From NCBI RefSeq assembly GCF_015689175.1, contig NZ_CP065047.1:1-64000 (forward strand): DNA of 64,000 bases, given 5' to 3'. A program made the translations under genes and the position numbers. Below are positions 1-15,761 of this stretch, in pieces; position 1 is the stretch's first letter, and every line of letters begins with the position of its first letter. A model generated the notes under the pieces. It ran no database searches and had not been told where the DNA came from. It saw only the letters and a list, made by a program, of their open reading frames with translations. The stretch comes from Mycobacterium kubicae (lineage in GTDB: Bacteria > Actinomycetota > Actinomycetes > Mycobacteriales > Mycobacteriaceae).

Positions 1-993
1 GTCATCGGTGCCTCCAACCGGTTCGCCCATGCCGCCACGCTGGCGATCGCCGAAGCACCCGCTCGTGCTTACAACCCGCTGTTCATCTGGGGCGAGTCCG
101 GGCTGGGCAAGACCCACCTGTTGCACGCGGCCGGAAATTACGCACAACGGCTGTTCCCCGGGATGCGGGTCAAATACGTCTCCACCGAAGAATTCACCAA
201 CGACTTCATCAACTCGTTGCGCGATGACCGCAAGGTCGCCTTCAAGCGCAGTTACCGCGACGTCGACGTGCTGCTCGTGGATGACATTCAGTTCATCGAA
301 GGCAAGGAAGGCATCCAAGAGGAGTTCTTCCACACCTTCAATACGTTGCACAACGCCAACAAGCAGATCGTGATCTCCTCCGATCGGCCACCCAAACAAC
401 TCGCGACTTTGGAAGATCGGCTGCGGACTCGGTTCGAGTGGGGGCTGATCACCGATGTGCAGCCTCCCGAGCTGGAAACCCGCATCGCCATCTTGCGCAA
501 GAAAGCACAAGTCGAGCGGCTGGCGGTGCCCGGTGATGTCCTCGAGCTCATCGCCAGCAGCATCGAACGCAACATCCGTGAACTCGAGGGCGCCCTCATC
601 CGGGTGACCGCGTTCGCCTCACTGAACAAGACGCCGATCGACAAGGCGTTGGCAGAGATCGTGCTGCGGGACCTGATCGCCGATGCCAGCACCATGCAGA
701 TCAGCGCGGCGACCATCATGGCCGCCACCGCCGAATACTTCGACACCACGGTCGAAGAGCTACGCGGCCCGGGCAAGACCCGCGCGCTGGCTCAATCCCG
801 GCAAATCGCAATGTATTTGTGCCGCGAGCTCACTGACCTCTCGCTGCCCAAGATCGGCCAGGCGTTCGGCCGAGACCACACCACGGTCATGTATGCCCAG
901 CGCAAGATCTTGTCGGAAATGGCCGAGCGCCGCGAAGTCTTCGATCACGTCAAAGAGCTCACGACGCGCATCCGGCAGCGCTCCAAGCGCTGA
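1..993 (+). CDS. dnaA: Chromosomal replication initiator DnaA (5' end outside window)
   Basis: DnaA binds DnaA boxes at the origin and uses ATP to melt it and load the helicase. The reading frame is open from base 1, so the N-terminal domains I/II are missing; 330 residues are present. Visible are the AAA+ Walker A ([11 protein letters not shown], from about base 91), Walker B (LLVDDIQF, about base 271), and the domain IV DNA-binding signature around [14 protein letters not shown] (about base 868-909). The stop is TGA at 991-993. The gene is followed by the origin and dnaN, the standard mycobacterial order. An ATG at base 121 is internal and is not a start. Confidence 0.98.
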   Translation, partial: VIGASNRFAHAATLAIAEAPARAYNPLFIWGESGLGKTHLLHAAGNYAQRLFPGMRVKYVSTEEFTNDFINSLRDDRKVAFKRSYRDVDVLLVDDIQFIEGKEGIQEEFFHTFNTLHNANKQIVISSDRPPKQLATLEDRLRTRFEWGLITDVQPPELETRIAILRKKAQVERLAVPGDVLELIASSIERNIRELEGALIRVTAFASLNKTPIDKALAEIVLRDLIADASTMQISAATIMAATAEYFDTTVEELRGPGKTRALAQSRQIAMYLCRELTDLSLPKIGQAFGRDHTTVMYAQRKILSEMAERREVFDHVKELTTRIRQRSKR

Positions 994-1509
994 CACCGCG
1001 ACTTTTTCGCAACTTCGGGCAAAAAACTTCTCTACCCTTCGTCACACCTGCCACAGGCCAGCCATGTGCGCAGCCTGTGCACAACGATCACAAACTCCCG
1101 TGCATCACTGGGCCTGCGGTGCACACCGGTGCGCCATCCCCAAAAGGCCAACAGTGCTCCCACAGGTGATCAGCTTGTCATCCACAACCCGGTTGGTCTC
1201 CGAGCAGCGGTAAGACCCCGCTGTCCCCAGATTGCACACCCCTTAATACTGTTATTGAGATCTCTACGTCATTTCTTCTTTGAAGAACACCGCTGGGGAC
1301 ATCGCCTGCACAGGCACTCAGAAGACCTGCTCGGCCTGGGTTTGTCACCCTCACCGTTTAGCTTTCAAGATGGCGCTCGAAGATCTACGGTTGTTGTTCG
1401 ACCACCGTTGCGGTCGTCGTGGCGGATGACACGCCACCGGCGTTCGTGGCGGTGAGCCCTCGGGCCGGCGGGCAGCTGGCCGGGAATTGAACTTAGGTGA
1501 AGGGACGCA
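994..1509. other. Origin of replication (oriC), dnaA-dnaN intergenic region
   Basis: A 516-base gap without a gene between dnaA and dnaN, the known location of oriC in mycobacteria. It holds DnaA-box-like 9-mers: TTGTGCACA on the minus strand at 1076-1084, TCATCCACA at 1178-1186, CTGTCCCCA at about 1221-1229, and TTGTCACCC near 1342. An AT-rich stretch at about 1241-1288 is a candidate unwinding element. The box matches are imperfect against the mycobacterial consensus TTGTCCACA, as is usual for these origins. The exact melting site is inferred. Confidence 0.88.
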
Positions 1510-2706
1510 ATGGACGCGGCTACGACACGCAGTCTCACCGACTTGAAGTTTCGGTTGGTTCGGGAGTCCTTCGCCGAAGCGGTGTCATGGGTGGCGAGGA
1601 ATCTCCCCAGCCGGCCCGCGGTGCCCGTGCTCTCCGGTGTATTGCTGACCGGGTCCGACGACGGCCTGACGATCTCCGGATTCGACTACGAGGTGTCCGC
1701 CGAAGTTCAGGTCCCAGCTGAAGTCGCTTCTCCGGGAAGCGTTTTGGTATCCGGTCGGCTGTTGTCCGACATCACTCGGGCGCTGCCGAACAAACCGGTG
1801 GATTTCTACGTCGACGGCAACCGGGTCGCGCTGACCTGCGGCAGTGCCAGGTTCTCCTTGCCGACGATGGCGGTCGAGGATTACCCGACGCTGCCGACCC
1901 TGCCCGACGACACCGGGACGTTGCCCGCCGATCTGTTCGCCGAGGCGATCGGTCAGGTCGCCATCGCCGCCGGTCGCGATGACACGCTGCCCATGCTGAC
2001 CGGTATCAGGGTCGAAATCTCTGGGGATACCGTGGTTTTGGCCGCGACCGACCGTTTCCGGTTGGCGGTTCGCGAGTTGACCTGGTCGGCGTTGTCACCC
2101 GACATCCAGGCCGCTGTGCTGGTGCCGGCGAAAACCCTCTCCGAGGCTGCGAAGGCCGGCACGGACGGTTCAGACGTGCGGTTGTCGTTGGGCGCCGGGC
2201 AGGGAGTCGGGAAAGACGGGCTGCTGGGCATCAGCGGCAACGGCAAGCGCAGCACCACGCGACTGCTCGATGCGGAATTCCCCAAGTTCCGGCAGTTGTT
2301 GCCGGCCGAGCACAGCGCGGTGGCCACCATCAATGTGGCCGAGTTGACCGAAGCGATCAAGCTGGTGGCTCTGGTGGCCGACCGAGGCGCCCAGGTGCGA
2401 ATGGAATTCGCCGACGGAATGCTGCGACTGTCGGCCGGCGCCGATGACGTGGGACGAGCCGAAGAAGATCTTGCGGTCGACTTCGCCGGTGAACCGCTGA
2501 CGATTGCGTTCAACCCGACTTACCTGACCGACGGCCTGGGATCGTTGCACTCCGAGCGGGTGTCGTTCGGATTCACCACTCCGGGTAAGCCCGCGCTGCT
2601 GCGCCCGGCGTCAGCCGACGACGAAGTTCCCACCGGAAGCGGTCCGTTCCCCGCGGTGCCGACCGATTATGTGTATCTGTTGATGCCCGTCCGGTTGCCG
2701 GGTTGA
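1510..2706 (+). CDS. dnaN: DNA polymerase III beta sliding clamp
   Basis: Forms the ring-shaped dimer that tethers DNA polymerase III and other partners to DNA. The 398-residue product starts [20 protein letters not shown] and ends in [10 protein letters not shown], the conserved C-terminal end of the clamp (the M/P-x-R-L region that closes domain III). Three repeated clamp domains of about 125 residues are expected over this length. The ATG at 1510 is preceded by an AAGGGA ribosome binding site at 1499-1504. It lies between oriC and recF, as in other mycobacteria. Length is close to the 402 residues of the M. tuberculosis protein. Confidence 0.97.
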   Translation: MDAATTRSLTDLKFRLVRESFAEAVSWVARNLPSRPAVPVLSGVLLTGSDDGLTISGFDYEVSAEVQVPAEVASPGSVLVSGRLLSDITRALPNKPVDFYVDGNRVALTCGSARFSLPTMAVEDYPTLPTLPDDTGTLPADLFAEAIGQVAIAAGRDDTLPMLTGIRVEISGDTVVLAATDRFRLAVRELTWSALSPDIQAAVLVPAKTLSEAAKAGTDGSDVRLSLGAGQGVGKDGLLGISGNGKRSTTRLLDAEFPKFRQLLPAEHSAVATINVAELTEAIKLVALVADRGAQVRMEFADGMLRLSAGADDVGRAEEDLAVDFAGEPLTIAFNPTYLTDGLGSLHSERVSFGFTTPGKPALLRPASADDEVPTGSGPFPAVPTDYVYLLMPVRLPG

Positions 2707-2726
2707 TGACCAGGGCGCCCGCGTAG

Positions 2727-3883
2727 GTGTACGTCCGGCATTTGGGACTGCGTGATTTCCGGTCCTGGGCCCACGCCGACCTCGAATTACTTCCGGGCCG
2801 GACGGTGTTCGTCGGGCGTAATGGCTTCGGAAAGACCAATCTCGTTGAAGCCCTGTGGTATTCGAGCACTTTGGGCTCACACCGGGTGGGTACCGACGCG
2901 CCCCTGATCCGGGCGGGGGCCGACCGCGCGGTCATTTCGACGATCGTCGTCAACGAAGGCCGCGAACTCGCGGTCGATCTCGAGGTCGCCGCCGGGCGCG
3001 CCAACAAAGGGCGGCTGAATCGGTCGCCCGTCCGCAGCACCCGCGAAGTGGTCGGCGTGCTGCGCGCGGTGTTGTTCGCGCCAGAAGATCTGGCCCTGGT
3101 GCGCGGTGACCCCGCCGACCGGCGCCGCTATCTGGATGATCTGGCCACGGTGCGCCGGCCCGCGATCGCCGGGGTTCGCGCCGACTACGACAAGGTCTTG
3201 CGCCAACGCACCGCGCTGCTGAAGTCGTTGTCGGGAGCCAGATTTCGCGGCGACCAAGCCGCTCTGGACACCCTCGACGTGTGGGACGGCAGGCTGGCAG
3301 AGCACGGCGCTGAGTTGATGGCCGCCCGAATGAACCTGGTCAACCAGTTGGCACCCGAAGTGGAAAAGGCCTACCAATTGTTGGCCCCGGAGTCCCGGGC
3401 GGCGTCGATCGGCTACCGCGCCAGCATCGATGCCATAGCCCCCGGCACCACCGAGGGAGGTGACCGGGATTTTCTGGAAACGGCGCTGCTGGCCGCGCTC
3501 GCGGCGCGGCGGGACGCCGAACTGGAACGCGGCGTGTGTCTGGTCGGTCCGCACCGCGACGACCTGGAGTTGAGGCTGGGCGACCAGCCGGCGAAAGGCT
3601 TTGCCAGCCATGGGGAATCGTGGTCGATGGCGGTCGCGCTGCGGTTGGCGTCCTATGAATTGCTGCGCGGTGACGGCAGCGAACCGGTGCTACTGCTCGA
3701 CGACGTGTTCGCCGAACTGGATAACCGCCGTCGGCAGGCGCTGGCCGCCGTGGCGCAGTCCGCCGAACAGGTGCTGGTGACCGCGGCCGTGCCGGAAGAC
3801 ATCCCCGAGGGCTGGGACGCCCGTCGGGTGCACATCGATCTGCGCGACGGCGACAGTGGGCGAATATCGGTGGTGGTGGACCC

Positions 3884-3887
<4 letters not shown>
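2727..3887 (+). CDS. recF: Recombination mediator RecF
   Basis: SMC-like ATPase that helps load RecA at single-strand gaps. The 386-residue product starts at a GTG ([14 protein letters not shown], the RecF N-terminal signature). The Walker A is GRNGFGKTN at about residues 30-38, the ABC signature-like region lies near residue 285-300, and the Walker B is [11 protein letters not shown] near residue 325. It begins 20 bases after dnaN and its TGA overlaps the ATG of the next gene by 4 bases (ATGA), which suggests coupled translation in a dnaN-recF-dciA unit. Confidence 0.96.
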
Positions 3888-6732
<2,845 letters not shown>

Positions 6733-6774
6733 CGTCTGACCCCCGCAGGCGCTCGAACCTAAAACGAGGATTAC

Positions 6775-9870
<3,096 letters not shown>

Positions 9871-9878
9871 GCGCGCAC

Positions 9879-9894
9879 CGGCACGAAAGTGCCG
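9879..9894 (+). terminator. Hairpin after gyrA
   Basis: Six-base-pair stem CGGCAC/GTGCCG closed by a GAAA tetraloop, extended by a GCA/TGC pairing after one bulged base. It sits 9 bases after the gyrA stop and before the Rv0007-type gene. There is no T-run, so it would be an atypical terminator or an mRNA-stabilising hairpin. Confidence 0.4.
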
Positions 9895-9936
9895 TGCAAT
9901 TACACTGAGCGGCTGGGACATGTTAGGAGTTCTCCG

Positions 9937-10836
9937 GTGACCTCACCCAACGAGCCGGGCGCCCCTAGTCGGGGTGACACCCCCAACGGGGATGGTTCGG
10001 CAGAACGTGCCGGTGCACACCGGGCGACGACCGGACCCGGCCGCCTACCTGATGCCGGCGACTCCCCGCCGTGGCAGCGCGGCGGCGCCCGGCCAACGCA
10101 CGCAACTCAATGGCCCACGTCCGACGCGCAATGGTCGAACTCCGAGGCGGGGGGCGACGCGCGCCCAGCTACGGGCGCCGATGCGCGCCTCAACCGCTTC
10201 ATCTCAGGCGGCGCGGCACCGTCAACGCCCGGCAAGGCGCCCGACGCCGACCCGCCGGTGCGTAACGAGGTGCGTAATGAGAGCCGTCCCGCCGAGGCCT
10301 ACGCCAGCGAGTTGCCCGACCTGTCCGGGCCGATCCCGCGGCCTACCCCACGCAAACCAGTTCCCGAGCGCGCGGCCGAACCGCCAACCAGTTCGACCGC
10401 GACCCGCTCCACCGGCGCCGAGGCGCGGGACAACCGCGAATCGCGGGTTCAGGTGACTCCCCGGCGCGGTCGCGGGCCGGTGCGGGCCAGCATGCAGATC
10501 CGGCGGATCGATCCGTGGAGCACGTTGAAGGTGTCGCTGCTGTTGTCGGTGGCGCTGTTCTTCGTCTGGATGATCGCGGTCGCGTTCCTGTACCTGGTGC
10601 TGGGCGGCATGGGCGTGTGGGCCAAGCTCAACAGCAACGTTGGCGACCTGCTGAACAACACCAGCGGCAGCAGCGGAGAACTGGTCTCCAGCGGGACGAT
10701 CTTCGGCGGCGCGGTGCTGATCGGCCTGGTCAACATCGTGCTCATGACCGCGATGGCCACGATCGCCGCGTTCGTCTACAACCTGACGACCGACCTGATC
10801 GGCGGGATCGAAGTCACGCTGGCGGACCGCGACTAG
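9937..10836 (+). CDS. DUF3566 membrane protein (Rv0007-type)
   Basis: Conserved actinobacterial membrane protein encoded just after gyrA. I choose GTG 9937, preceded by TAGGAG, giving 299 residues ([18 protein letters not shown]). The first 190 residues are Pro/Ala/Arg-rich and look disordered. The DUF3566 domain follows from about residue 180 ([19 protein letters not shown]), with two membrane segments, one around [20 protein letters not shown] and one around [20 protein letters not shown]. It ends [10 protein letters not shown], a strongly conserved tail. Function is not known; a role at the membrane near the division or replication machinery would be speculation. Confidence 0.92.
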   Translation: MTSPNEPGAPSRGDTPNGDGSAERAGAHRATTGPGRLPDAGDSPPWQRGGARPTHATQWPTSDAQWSNSEAGGDARPATGADARLNRFISGGAAPSTPGKAPDADPPVRNEVRNESRPAEAYASELPDLSGPIPRPTPRKPVPERAAEPPTSSTATRSTGAEARDNRESRVQVTPRRGRGPVRASMQIRRIDPWSTLKVSLLLSVALFFVWMIAVAFLYLVLGGMGVWAKLNSNVGDLLNNTSGSSGELVSSGTIFGGAVLIGLVNIVLMTAMATIAAFVYNLTTDLIGGIEVTLADRD

Positions 10837-10940
10837 TGTGAATGGCTGGCGACCCGCTGCGCCGCGCGTGCGATCGCCACGGGTTTTGGGGGTCGGGCGG
10901 CGATTGCGGTAATCTCGTCGCTCGGCCGTAAGCGGTGTAC

Positions 10941-11014
10941 GGGCCTATAGCTCAGGCGGTTAGAGCGCTTCGCTGATAACGAAGAGGTCGGAGGTTCGAG
11001 TCCTCCTAGGCCCA
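10941..11014 (+). tRNA. ileT: tRNA-Ile (GAT anticodon)
   Basis: 74 bases. The acceptor stem GGGCCTA pairs with TAGGCCC, followed by discriminator A. The anticodon loop is CTGATAA with GAT as the anticodon. The T-arm GGAGGTTCGAGTCCTCC is standard. CCA is not encoded. It precedes a small ORF and tRNA-Ala, the usual mycobacterial ileT-alaT arrangement. Confidence 0.97.
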
Positions 11015-11019
11015 CGACC

Positions 11020-11181
11020 ATGTACAGACGTCGCGTGAAATTTGTGCTGCCGTTGGCGGCGGTCGTTGCGGTGGCAGCCGTGCTGCGGTCGCGACGCGAT
11101 GTCGAAGTCTGGCACGTGGCGCCGGATGTACCTCCTGGTGACGCGCCTGGCCTCGCACCGGGTACCGAAGAGGGGCCTTAG
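11020..11181 (+). CDS. Small membrane-type protein between two tRNA genes (DLW-39-like)
   Basis: A 53-residue ORF, MYRRRVKFVLPLAAVVAVAA then LRSRRDVEVWHVAPDVPPGD, ending TEEGP. It has a basic N-terminus, one hydrophobic helix (about residues 8-22) and a short acidic tail. Actinobacteria often encode a small DLW-39 family protein beside tRNA-Ile/Ala downstream of gyrA; the size and layout fit, although the DLW motif is VWHV here. The ATG lies 5 bases after tRNA-Ile with no clear ribosome binding site, and the TAG stop overlaps the first 10 bases of tRNA-Ala. Coding status is inferred from position and composition. Confidence 0.5.
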   Translation: MYRRRVKFVLPLAAVVAVAAVLRSRRDVEVWHVAPDVPPGDAPGLAPGTEEGP

Positions 11182-11244
11182 CTCAGTTGGTAGAGCACCG
11201 CCTTTGCAAGGCGGGTGTCAGGGGTTCGATTCCCCTAGGCTCCA
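11172..11244 (+). tRNA. alaT: tRNA-Ala (TGC anticodon)
   Basis: 73 bases. The acceptor GGGGCCT pairs with AGGCTCC and contains the G3-U70 wobble pair that identifies alanine tRNAs. The anticodon loop TTTGCAA carries TGC. The T-arm AGGGGTTCGATTCCCCT is standard. Its 5' end overlaps the stop of the small upstream ORF. Confidence 0.97.
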
Positions 11245-11261
11245 CACATTGAAGCCGCGCG

Positions 11262-12002
11262 TCAGGCCGCGAACCCGCCGTCGACGTTCCAGGTGATGCC
11301 GGTGATGAATCCGGCCTCCGGGCTTACCAGATAGGCCACAGCGCCGGCGATGTCGTCGGGACGGCCGTAGTGACCGAGCGCGGTGAGTTGGCGCATCGCG
11401 TCGGCGAATTCACCCGAATCCGGATTAGCGTCGGTTGCCGTCGGTCCCGGCTGGATGAGGTTGACGGTGACTCCACGCGGCCCCAGCTCGCGGGCCAGTC
11501 CGCGGGTCAACCCGGCAAGCGCCGCCTTGCTCGTGGCATAGACGGCGCTGCCCGGACGCGGAACGCGGTCAGCGAAGATGCTCCCGATGGTCACAATGCG
11601 ACCACCGGTCCCCAGCTGGGGAATCGCACGCTGGATGGCAACGAATACGCCCCGAACGTTGACGGCCAGCATCCGATCGAAGTCCTGCAACGGAAACGAT
11701 TCGGTGCTGCCCGACGTACTGATGCCGGCGTTGTTCACCAGGATGTCCAAGCCGCCCAAGGCCGCCACTGCCTCATCGACCGCGTCGGTCACCTGTTGCG
11801 CGTCGGCACTGTCCGCCTTGATTGCGACCGCCGTGCCGCCCTGTGCGGACACCTCGGCCCGCAACCGGTCTGCCGGACCGGCCGACGCGGCGTAGGTGAA
11901 TCCCACCCGGGCACCGTCGGCGGCCAATCGCTGCACAATCGCCGCACCGATCCCCCGCGAACCGCCGGTTACCAATGCTCGCCGTCCGGCCAGAATGTCC
12001 AT
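11262..12002 (-). CDS. Short-chain dehydrogenase/reductase (SDR)
   Basis: NAD(P)-dependent oxidoreductase of 246 residues; the substrate is unknown. The Rossmann motif TGGSRGIG is at about residues 12-19 and NNAG near residue 90. The catalytic Ser lies in GSIF, and the YATSK segment supplies Tyr and Lys near residues 153-157. The C-terminus GITWNVDGGFAA is typical of classical SDRs. The ATG at 12002 (MDILAGRRALVTGG) is 16 bases after the NmrA-like gene, so it is the last gene of a minus-strand operon. Its stop is 17 bases from tRNA-Ala. M. tuberculosis, as I recall, has no gene here. Confidence 0.9.
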   Translation of the reverse strand: MDILAGRRALVTGGSRGIGAAIVQRLAADGARVGFTYAASAGPADRLRAEVSAQGGTAVAIKADSADAQQVTDAVDEAVAALGGLDILVNNAGISTSGSTESFPLQDFDRMLAVNVRGVFVAIQRAIPQLGTGGRIVTIGSIFADRVPRPGSAVYATSKAALAGLTRGLARELGPRGVTVNLIQPGPTATDANPDSGEFADAMRQLTALGHYGRPDDIAGAVAYLVSPEAGFITGITWNVDGGFAA

Positions 12003-12018
12003 CCCGCTACCCGCTTCC

Positions 12019-12876
12019 TCAGGCTCGCGAATTGAAGGTCTGTTGTGCCCAGACGGCGAATGACTGCCATGCGATGTCGGGGTGCGCGGCGTGCAGTGCC
12101 TTGAGATCCACCCGGTACCCCGGGCCATTGAGGAAGCTCCACATCGCGTGCATGTCCGGATTACCGATCGACTCGAGCGGGGTGCGTTCGTGGCGCACCG
12201 GCCGGCCCAACACCGCGCTGAGCAGTGCGGCCATCTGCGATGGCGTGGCGGCGTCGCTGGCCAGCTCGATGCGCTGCCCGGCGTACGGCTTCGGGCTGTC
12301 CAACACCTTCGCGACAAAGGCCCCCAAATCCGGGCGGGCCAGCTGTTGCAGCGGACGGTCGGGCGGCAGCGGCAGATCGAGAATGCCGGCATAGATGCGG
12401 TCGATGCCGCCCAGGGCGTTGTCGAAGAAGTAGGTGGGAGCCGTGATGGTGTAAGGCACACCGCTTGCCGCCAGCTCCGCCTCGATGATGGCCTTGCTTT
12501 CAAAATGCGGCACACCGGTGTGCTGAGGTGCTCCGGCGACCGAACTGAACACCAGGTGTGGCACCTGCTGGTCCAGGGCCGCGCCGACAATGGCACGACC
12601 TTGGGCCACTTCCGCATCGATCCCCGCTTCGAACGGAGTGGTCACGGCGAAGACTCCTGCGACACCTGCCATCGCCGCTGCAAGCGCGGCACGGTCGTCG
12701 AGTGAGCCGACGACAGCCTCGACGCCGCGCTCACTCAGGCGCAGAACCGACGGCTGGTCTGGCCGACGCACCAGGGCACGCACCTGAGCTCCGCGCGCCA
12801 GCAATGCGCTGGCAACCGCTCCACCCTGGCCACCGGTGGCGCCCAACACCAGAACCGGTGATTCAGTCCTCGACAT
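12019..12876 (-). CDS. NmrA-like NAD(P)-binding protein
   Basis: Atypical SDR of the NmrA/HSCARG group, 285 residues. The N-terminal dinucleotide motif is GATGGQGGAVASAL at about residues 12-25, followed by VRALVRRPDQ. The canonical catalytic YxxxK is absent (FESKAIIEAEL instead), as in NmrA-type sensors and quinone reductases. It overlaps the FMN reductase gene upstream by 14 bases and precedes the SDR by 16, so it should be co-transcribed with both. Either a redox sensor or an NAD(P)H quinone reductase would fit. Confidence 0.87.
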   Translation of the reverse strand: MSRTESPVLVLGATGGQGGAVASALLARGAQVRALVRRPDQPSVLRLSERGVEAVVGSLDDRAALAAAMAGVAGVFAVTTPFEAGIDAEVAQGRAIVGAALDQQVPHLVFSSVAGAPQHTGVPHFESKAIIEAELAASGVPYTITAPTYFFDNALGGIDRIYAGILDLPLPPDRPLQQLARPDLGAFVAKVLDSPKPYAGQRIELASDAATPSQMAALLSAVLGRPVRHERTPLESIGNPDMHAMWSFLNGPGYRVDLKALHAAHPDIAWQSFAVWAQQTFNSRA

Positions 12877-13507
12877 TGTCGTCCCCGCCTGGCGGCTGCC
12901 AGCCGGCCAGGAGGCGCTCCATATCGGTCAGTTCCTCGGTGAACACGTCGCGACGGGCTCGGGGACCGCACGCCTGCACTAGCCGGGCAAAGTCGTCAGC
13001 CGCTTTTGCGATCCGCGCGGAGAGACCGACGGAACCATGCTGGGCACCGAAGTCGTCGGTGGCCGCGTACACGCCCGTGGGCGACACGACCGCATGCAGG
13101 TAAGAGAACATCGGCCTCAGCGCGTGTTCGAGTACCAGCGAATGCCGTTCGGTACCGCCGGTGGCCGCGATCAGCACCGGCATGTCCGACAAGGTTTCCT
13201 CGGGCAGCACGTCGAAGAACGACTTGAACAACCCGCTGTATGAGGCGTTGAACGCGGGGCTTACGGCGATGACGCCGTCGGCGTCGGCGACCGTTTCGAA
13301 GGCGGACTCGAGCTCAGCGGAAGCAAATCCCGCCAGCATGGCATCGATGATCGGGCGGCCCAGAGGCCGCAGTTCGATCACCGCCGCGGACATCGTCAGG
13401 TTCCGGTCAGCCAACGCCGCCGCAACCGCGGCGGTGATCCGGTCGGCCAACAGCCGGGTCGACGACGGTTCACGCAGCCCACCGCTGATGACAGCCAACT
13501 TCGTCAA
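12863..13507 (-). CDS. NADPH-dependent FMN reductase (CE1759-like, luciferase partner)
   Basis: Flavodoxin-fold FMN reductase, 214 residues. It begins at TTG 13507 (TKLAVISGGLREPSSTRLLA), chosen because a strong AGGAGG lies 5-10 bases upstream. The phosphate-binding loop GGLREPSSTR and the flavin-binding stretch SPAFNASYSGLFKSFFDVL are visible. The family CE1759 is typically encoded beside a CE1758-type luciferase-like monooxygenase and would supply its reduced flavin; exactly that partner lies upstream, overlapping by 38 bases. Confidence 0.87.
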   Translation of the reverse strand: MTKLAVISGGLREPSSTRLLADRITAAVAAALADRNLTMSAAVIELRPLGRPIIDAMLAGFASAELESAFETVADADGVIAVSPAFNASYSGLFKSFFDVLPEETLSDMPVLIAATGGTERHSLVLEHALRPMFSYLHAVVSPTGVYAATDDFGAQHGSVGLSARIAKAADDFARLVQACGPRARRDVFTEELTDMERLLAGWQPPGGDDNVED

Positions 13508-14636
13508 GCTGGTCCTCCTCGGACGTGTCGGACGCCGATGTGGTGCCAGCGTCTGTGTCCCTGCCGGCGGCCGCCTCCACCAGCGCCTCATGGGTAGGAC
13601 CGTCCGGCACGTGATCCGGTCGACCGGCCGCAAATTCCCTGCGCAGCACCGGGATTACTTCTTCCCCGAGCAGGTCGAGTTGCTCCAGCACCACCTTCAG
13701 CGGCAGACCGGCGTGATCGACGAGGAACAACTGTCGCTGATAGTCCCCGGCATATTCTCGGAAGCCCAGCGTTCGATCGATCACCTGCTGCGGCGAACCG
13801 ACGGTCAACGGGGTCTGGGCGGTGAACTCCTCCAAGCTCGGGCCATGCCCGTATACCGGAGCATTGTCGAAATAAGGCCGGAACTCCGCGACGGCGTCCT
13901 GGCTGTTGGGCCGCACAAAGACCTGGCCGCCCAGACCCACAATCGCCTGATCGGCGCTGCCATGTCCGTAGTGCTCGAAGCGCTGCCGGTACAACTGCAC
14001 CATCCGCTTGGTGTGGAACGGCGGCCAGAAGATGTGGTTGGCGAAAAACCCGTCGCCGTAATAGGCGGCCAGTTCAGCGACCTCGGGGGTTCGGATCGAA
14101 CCGTGCCAGACGAACGGCGGCACCCCGTCCAATGGTCGCGGCGCCAGGGTGAAGCCCTGCAGCGGTGTGCGGTACTTACCGCTCCAGTCAACGACGTCTT
14201 CACGCCATAGCCGCCGCAGCAGCCCATAATGCTCGACGGTCAGCGGGATCGCCGCCCGAATGTCCTGTCCGAACCATGGGTAGACGGGTCCGGTATTGCC
14301 GCGCCCCAGCATCAAGTCCACTCGACCCTCGCAGAGATGCTGCAGCACGCTGAAGTCCTCGGCGATCTTCACCGGATCATTCGTGGTGATCAACGTGGTG
14401 GAGGTGGAAAGGATGATCCGCTCCGTCTGCGCGGCGATGTAGCCCAGCAGGGTGGTCGGCGAGGACGGCACGAAAGGCGGATTGTGGTGCTCCCCGGTCG
14501 CGAACACGTCGAGGCCGACCTCTTCGGCTTTCTTCGCGATCTGCACCGTGGCACGGATGCGCTCGGCTTCGGTAGGCGTGTAACCCGTCGTCGGGTCCTT
14601 CGTGACGTCGCCGACCGTGAAGATGCCGAATTGCAT
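13470..14636 (-). CDS. Luciferase-like flavin monooxygenase (CE1758-like LLM)
   Basis: TIM-barrel flavin-dependent monooxygenase, 388 residues from the chosen ATG 14636 (MQFGIFTVGDVTKDPTTGYT). ATGs at 14645 and 14654 are also possible; 14636 gives the family's usual N-terminus and has AGGA directly upstream. LLM motifs include EVGLDVFATGEHHNPP and SFVLQHLCEGRVDLMLGRG-like sequence. It is the first gene of the LLM, FMN reductase, NmrA, SDR operon. The reductase is its likely source of reduced flavin. The substrate cannot be read from the sequence. Confidence 0.88.
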   Translation of the reverse strand: MQFGIFTVGDVTKDPTTGYTPTEAERIRATVQIAKKAEEVGLDVFATGEHHNPPFVPSSPTTLLGYIAAQTERIILSTSTTLITTNDPVKIAEDFSVLQHLCEGRVDLMLGRGNTGPVYPWFGQDIRAAIPLTVEHYGLLRRLWREDVVDWSGKYRTPLQGFTLAPRPLDGVPPFVWHGSIRTPEVAELAAYYGDGFFANHIFWPPFHTKRMVQLYRQRFEHYGHGSADQAIVGLGGQVFVRPNSQDAVAEFRPYFDNAPVYGHGPSLEEFTAQTPLTVGSPQQVIDRTLGFREYAGDYQRQLFLVDHAGLPLKVVLEQLDLLGEEVIPVLRREFAAGRPDHVPDGPTHEALVEAAAGRDTDAGTTSASDTSEEDQLDEVGCHQRWAA

Positions 14637-14768
14637 TCCTGCCATCGAGCCCATACCTAACGACCGCGGTGCGCGTGAAAGACCTTACGCCTCGCCCGCA
14701 TCGGGGGTAAGTAGTTGACTACACGACTCGTCGCATCACTGCGACACCGCACCCAGGAGTGATCACAG

Positions 14769-15710
14769 ATGGCACAACACAGCAATGCGTGGCCCGCCCT
14801 GAGGGTCGATGACTGGGTTGCGACGCGAGACACGTTGCACATGTGGATGCAGATCGTCGGGAAGATCCGACTCGCTCATTCACCCATGGTCAATCACTGG
14901 TGGCAGGTCACCTTGTACGTGACTCCGCGCGGACTGACGACGTCGACGATCCCCTACGGAACCCAAGCCTTCGACATCGAGTTCGACTTCATAGATCACC
15001 AGTTGCTGATCCGGAGCAGCACCGGTGCGACAGGTGCGGTGGCGCTGGAAGCTAAATCGGTCGCCGAGTTCTACTCGCAGACCATGCAGACACTGGATGA
15101 TTTGGGATTCCCTACCCAGATCCAAGCGCACGCCAATGAAGTCGATCCAGCCGTGCCTTTCGACCAGGACGACGAGCACGCGTCGTACGACCGGGATGCC
15201 GCGAAGCTGTTCTGGCGCCAGCTGGTTGCCGCCAACCGCATACTCGGCGAATTCCGGTCCCGTTTCATCGGCAAGGTGAGCCCAGTGCATTTCTTCTGGG
15301 GCGCAATGGATCTTGCGTGCACCCGGTTCTCCGGCCGCAAAGCGCCGCGGCATCCCGGTGGCGCACCGAATTGCGGGGACTGGGTCATGGTGGAGGGCTA
15401 CTCACACGAACTGAGCAGTTGCGGGTTCTGGCCGGGCGGCGGTGATGAGGGTGCGTTCTACGCCTACGCCTACCCGCAACCCGACGGGTTCGCCGACTAC
15501 CCGGTCAGTCCTGCACAGGCTCAGTACCGCGAAGACCTGGGTGAATTCGTGTTGCCATACGAGGCTGTGCGGCAAGCGGCTGACCCTGACCGCATGCTGC
15601 TCGGCTTCTTGCAGGACACCTATGAAGCGGCGGCCGTCAATGCCGGCTGGGACCGTGCCGCGCTAGAAGATGACCCGGATCGCTGGAGCGCCTACCGAAC
15701 ACGGGCATGA
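14769..15710 (+). CDS. DUF5996 family protein
   Basis: A 313-residue protein transcribed divergently from the LLM operon. Recognisable family features are an N-terminal WPALRVDDWVATRDTLHMW, then QIVGKIRLAHSPMVNHWWQ, and a centre with SPVHFFWGAMDLACTRFSGR. The C-terminal half contains SHELSSCGFWPGGGDEGAFY. The many conserved His, Trp and Gly residues suggest an enzyme, but no reaction is known. The 114-base divergent gap holds TTGACT at 14715-14720 inside a short inverted repeat (GTAGT-TG-ACTAC, 14711-14722), a possible promoter or operator. Confidence 0.82.
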   Translation: MAQHSNAWPALRVDDWVATRDTLHMWMQIVGKIRLAHSPMVNHWWQVTLYVTPRGLTTSTIPYGTQAFDIEFDFIDHQLLIRSSTGATGAVALEAKSVAEFYSQTMQTLDDLGFPTQIQAHANEVDPAVPFDQDDEHASYDRDAAKLFWRQLVAANRILGEFRSRFIGKVSPVHFFWGAMDLACTRFSGRKAPRHPGGAPNCGDWVMVEGYSHELSSCGFWPGGGDEGAFYAYAYPQPDGFADYPVSPAQAQYREDLGEFVLPYEAVRQAADPDRMLLGFLQDTYEAAAVNAGWDRAALEDDPDRWSAYRTRA

Positions 15711-15761
15711 CGCCCCGTTCTCCCTTGGAAGCGCGGATGTCCTGTGGAAGTTGGAGAGCCG

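Noticed and set aside
10833..11021. Minus-strand ORF beginning MVVGLGGLEPPTSSLSA over tRNA-Ile
   Set aside because: A known spurious ORF that arises antisense to tRNA genes.
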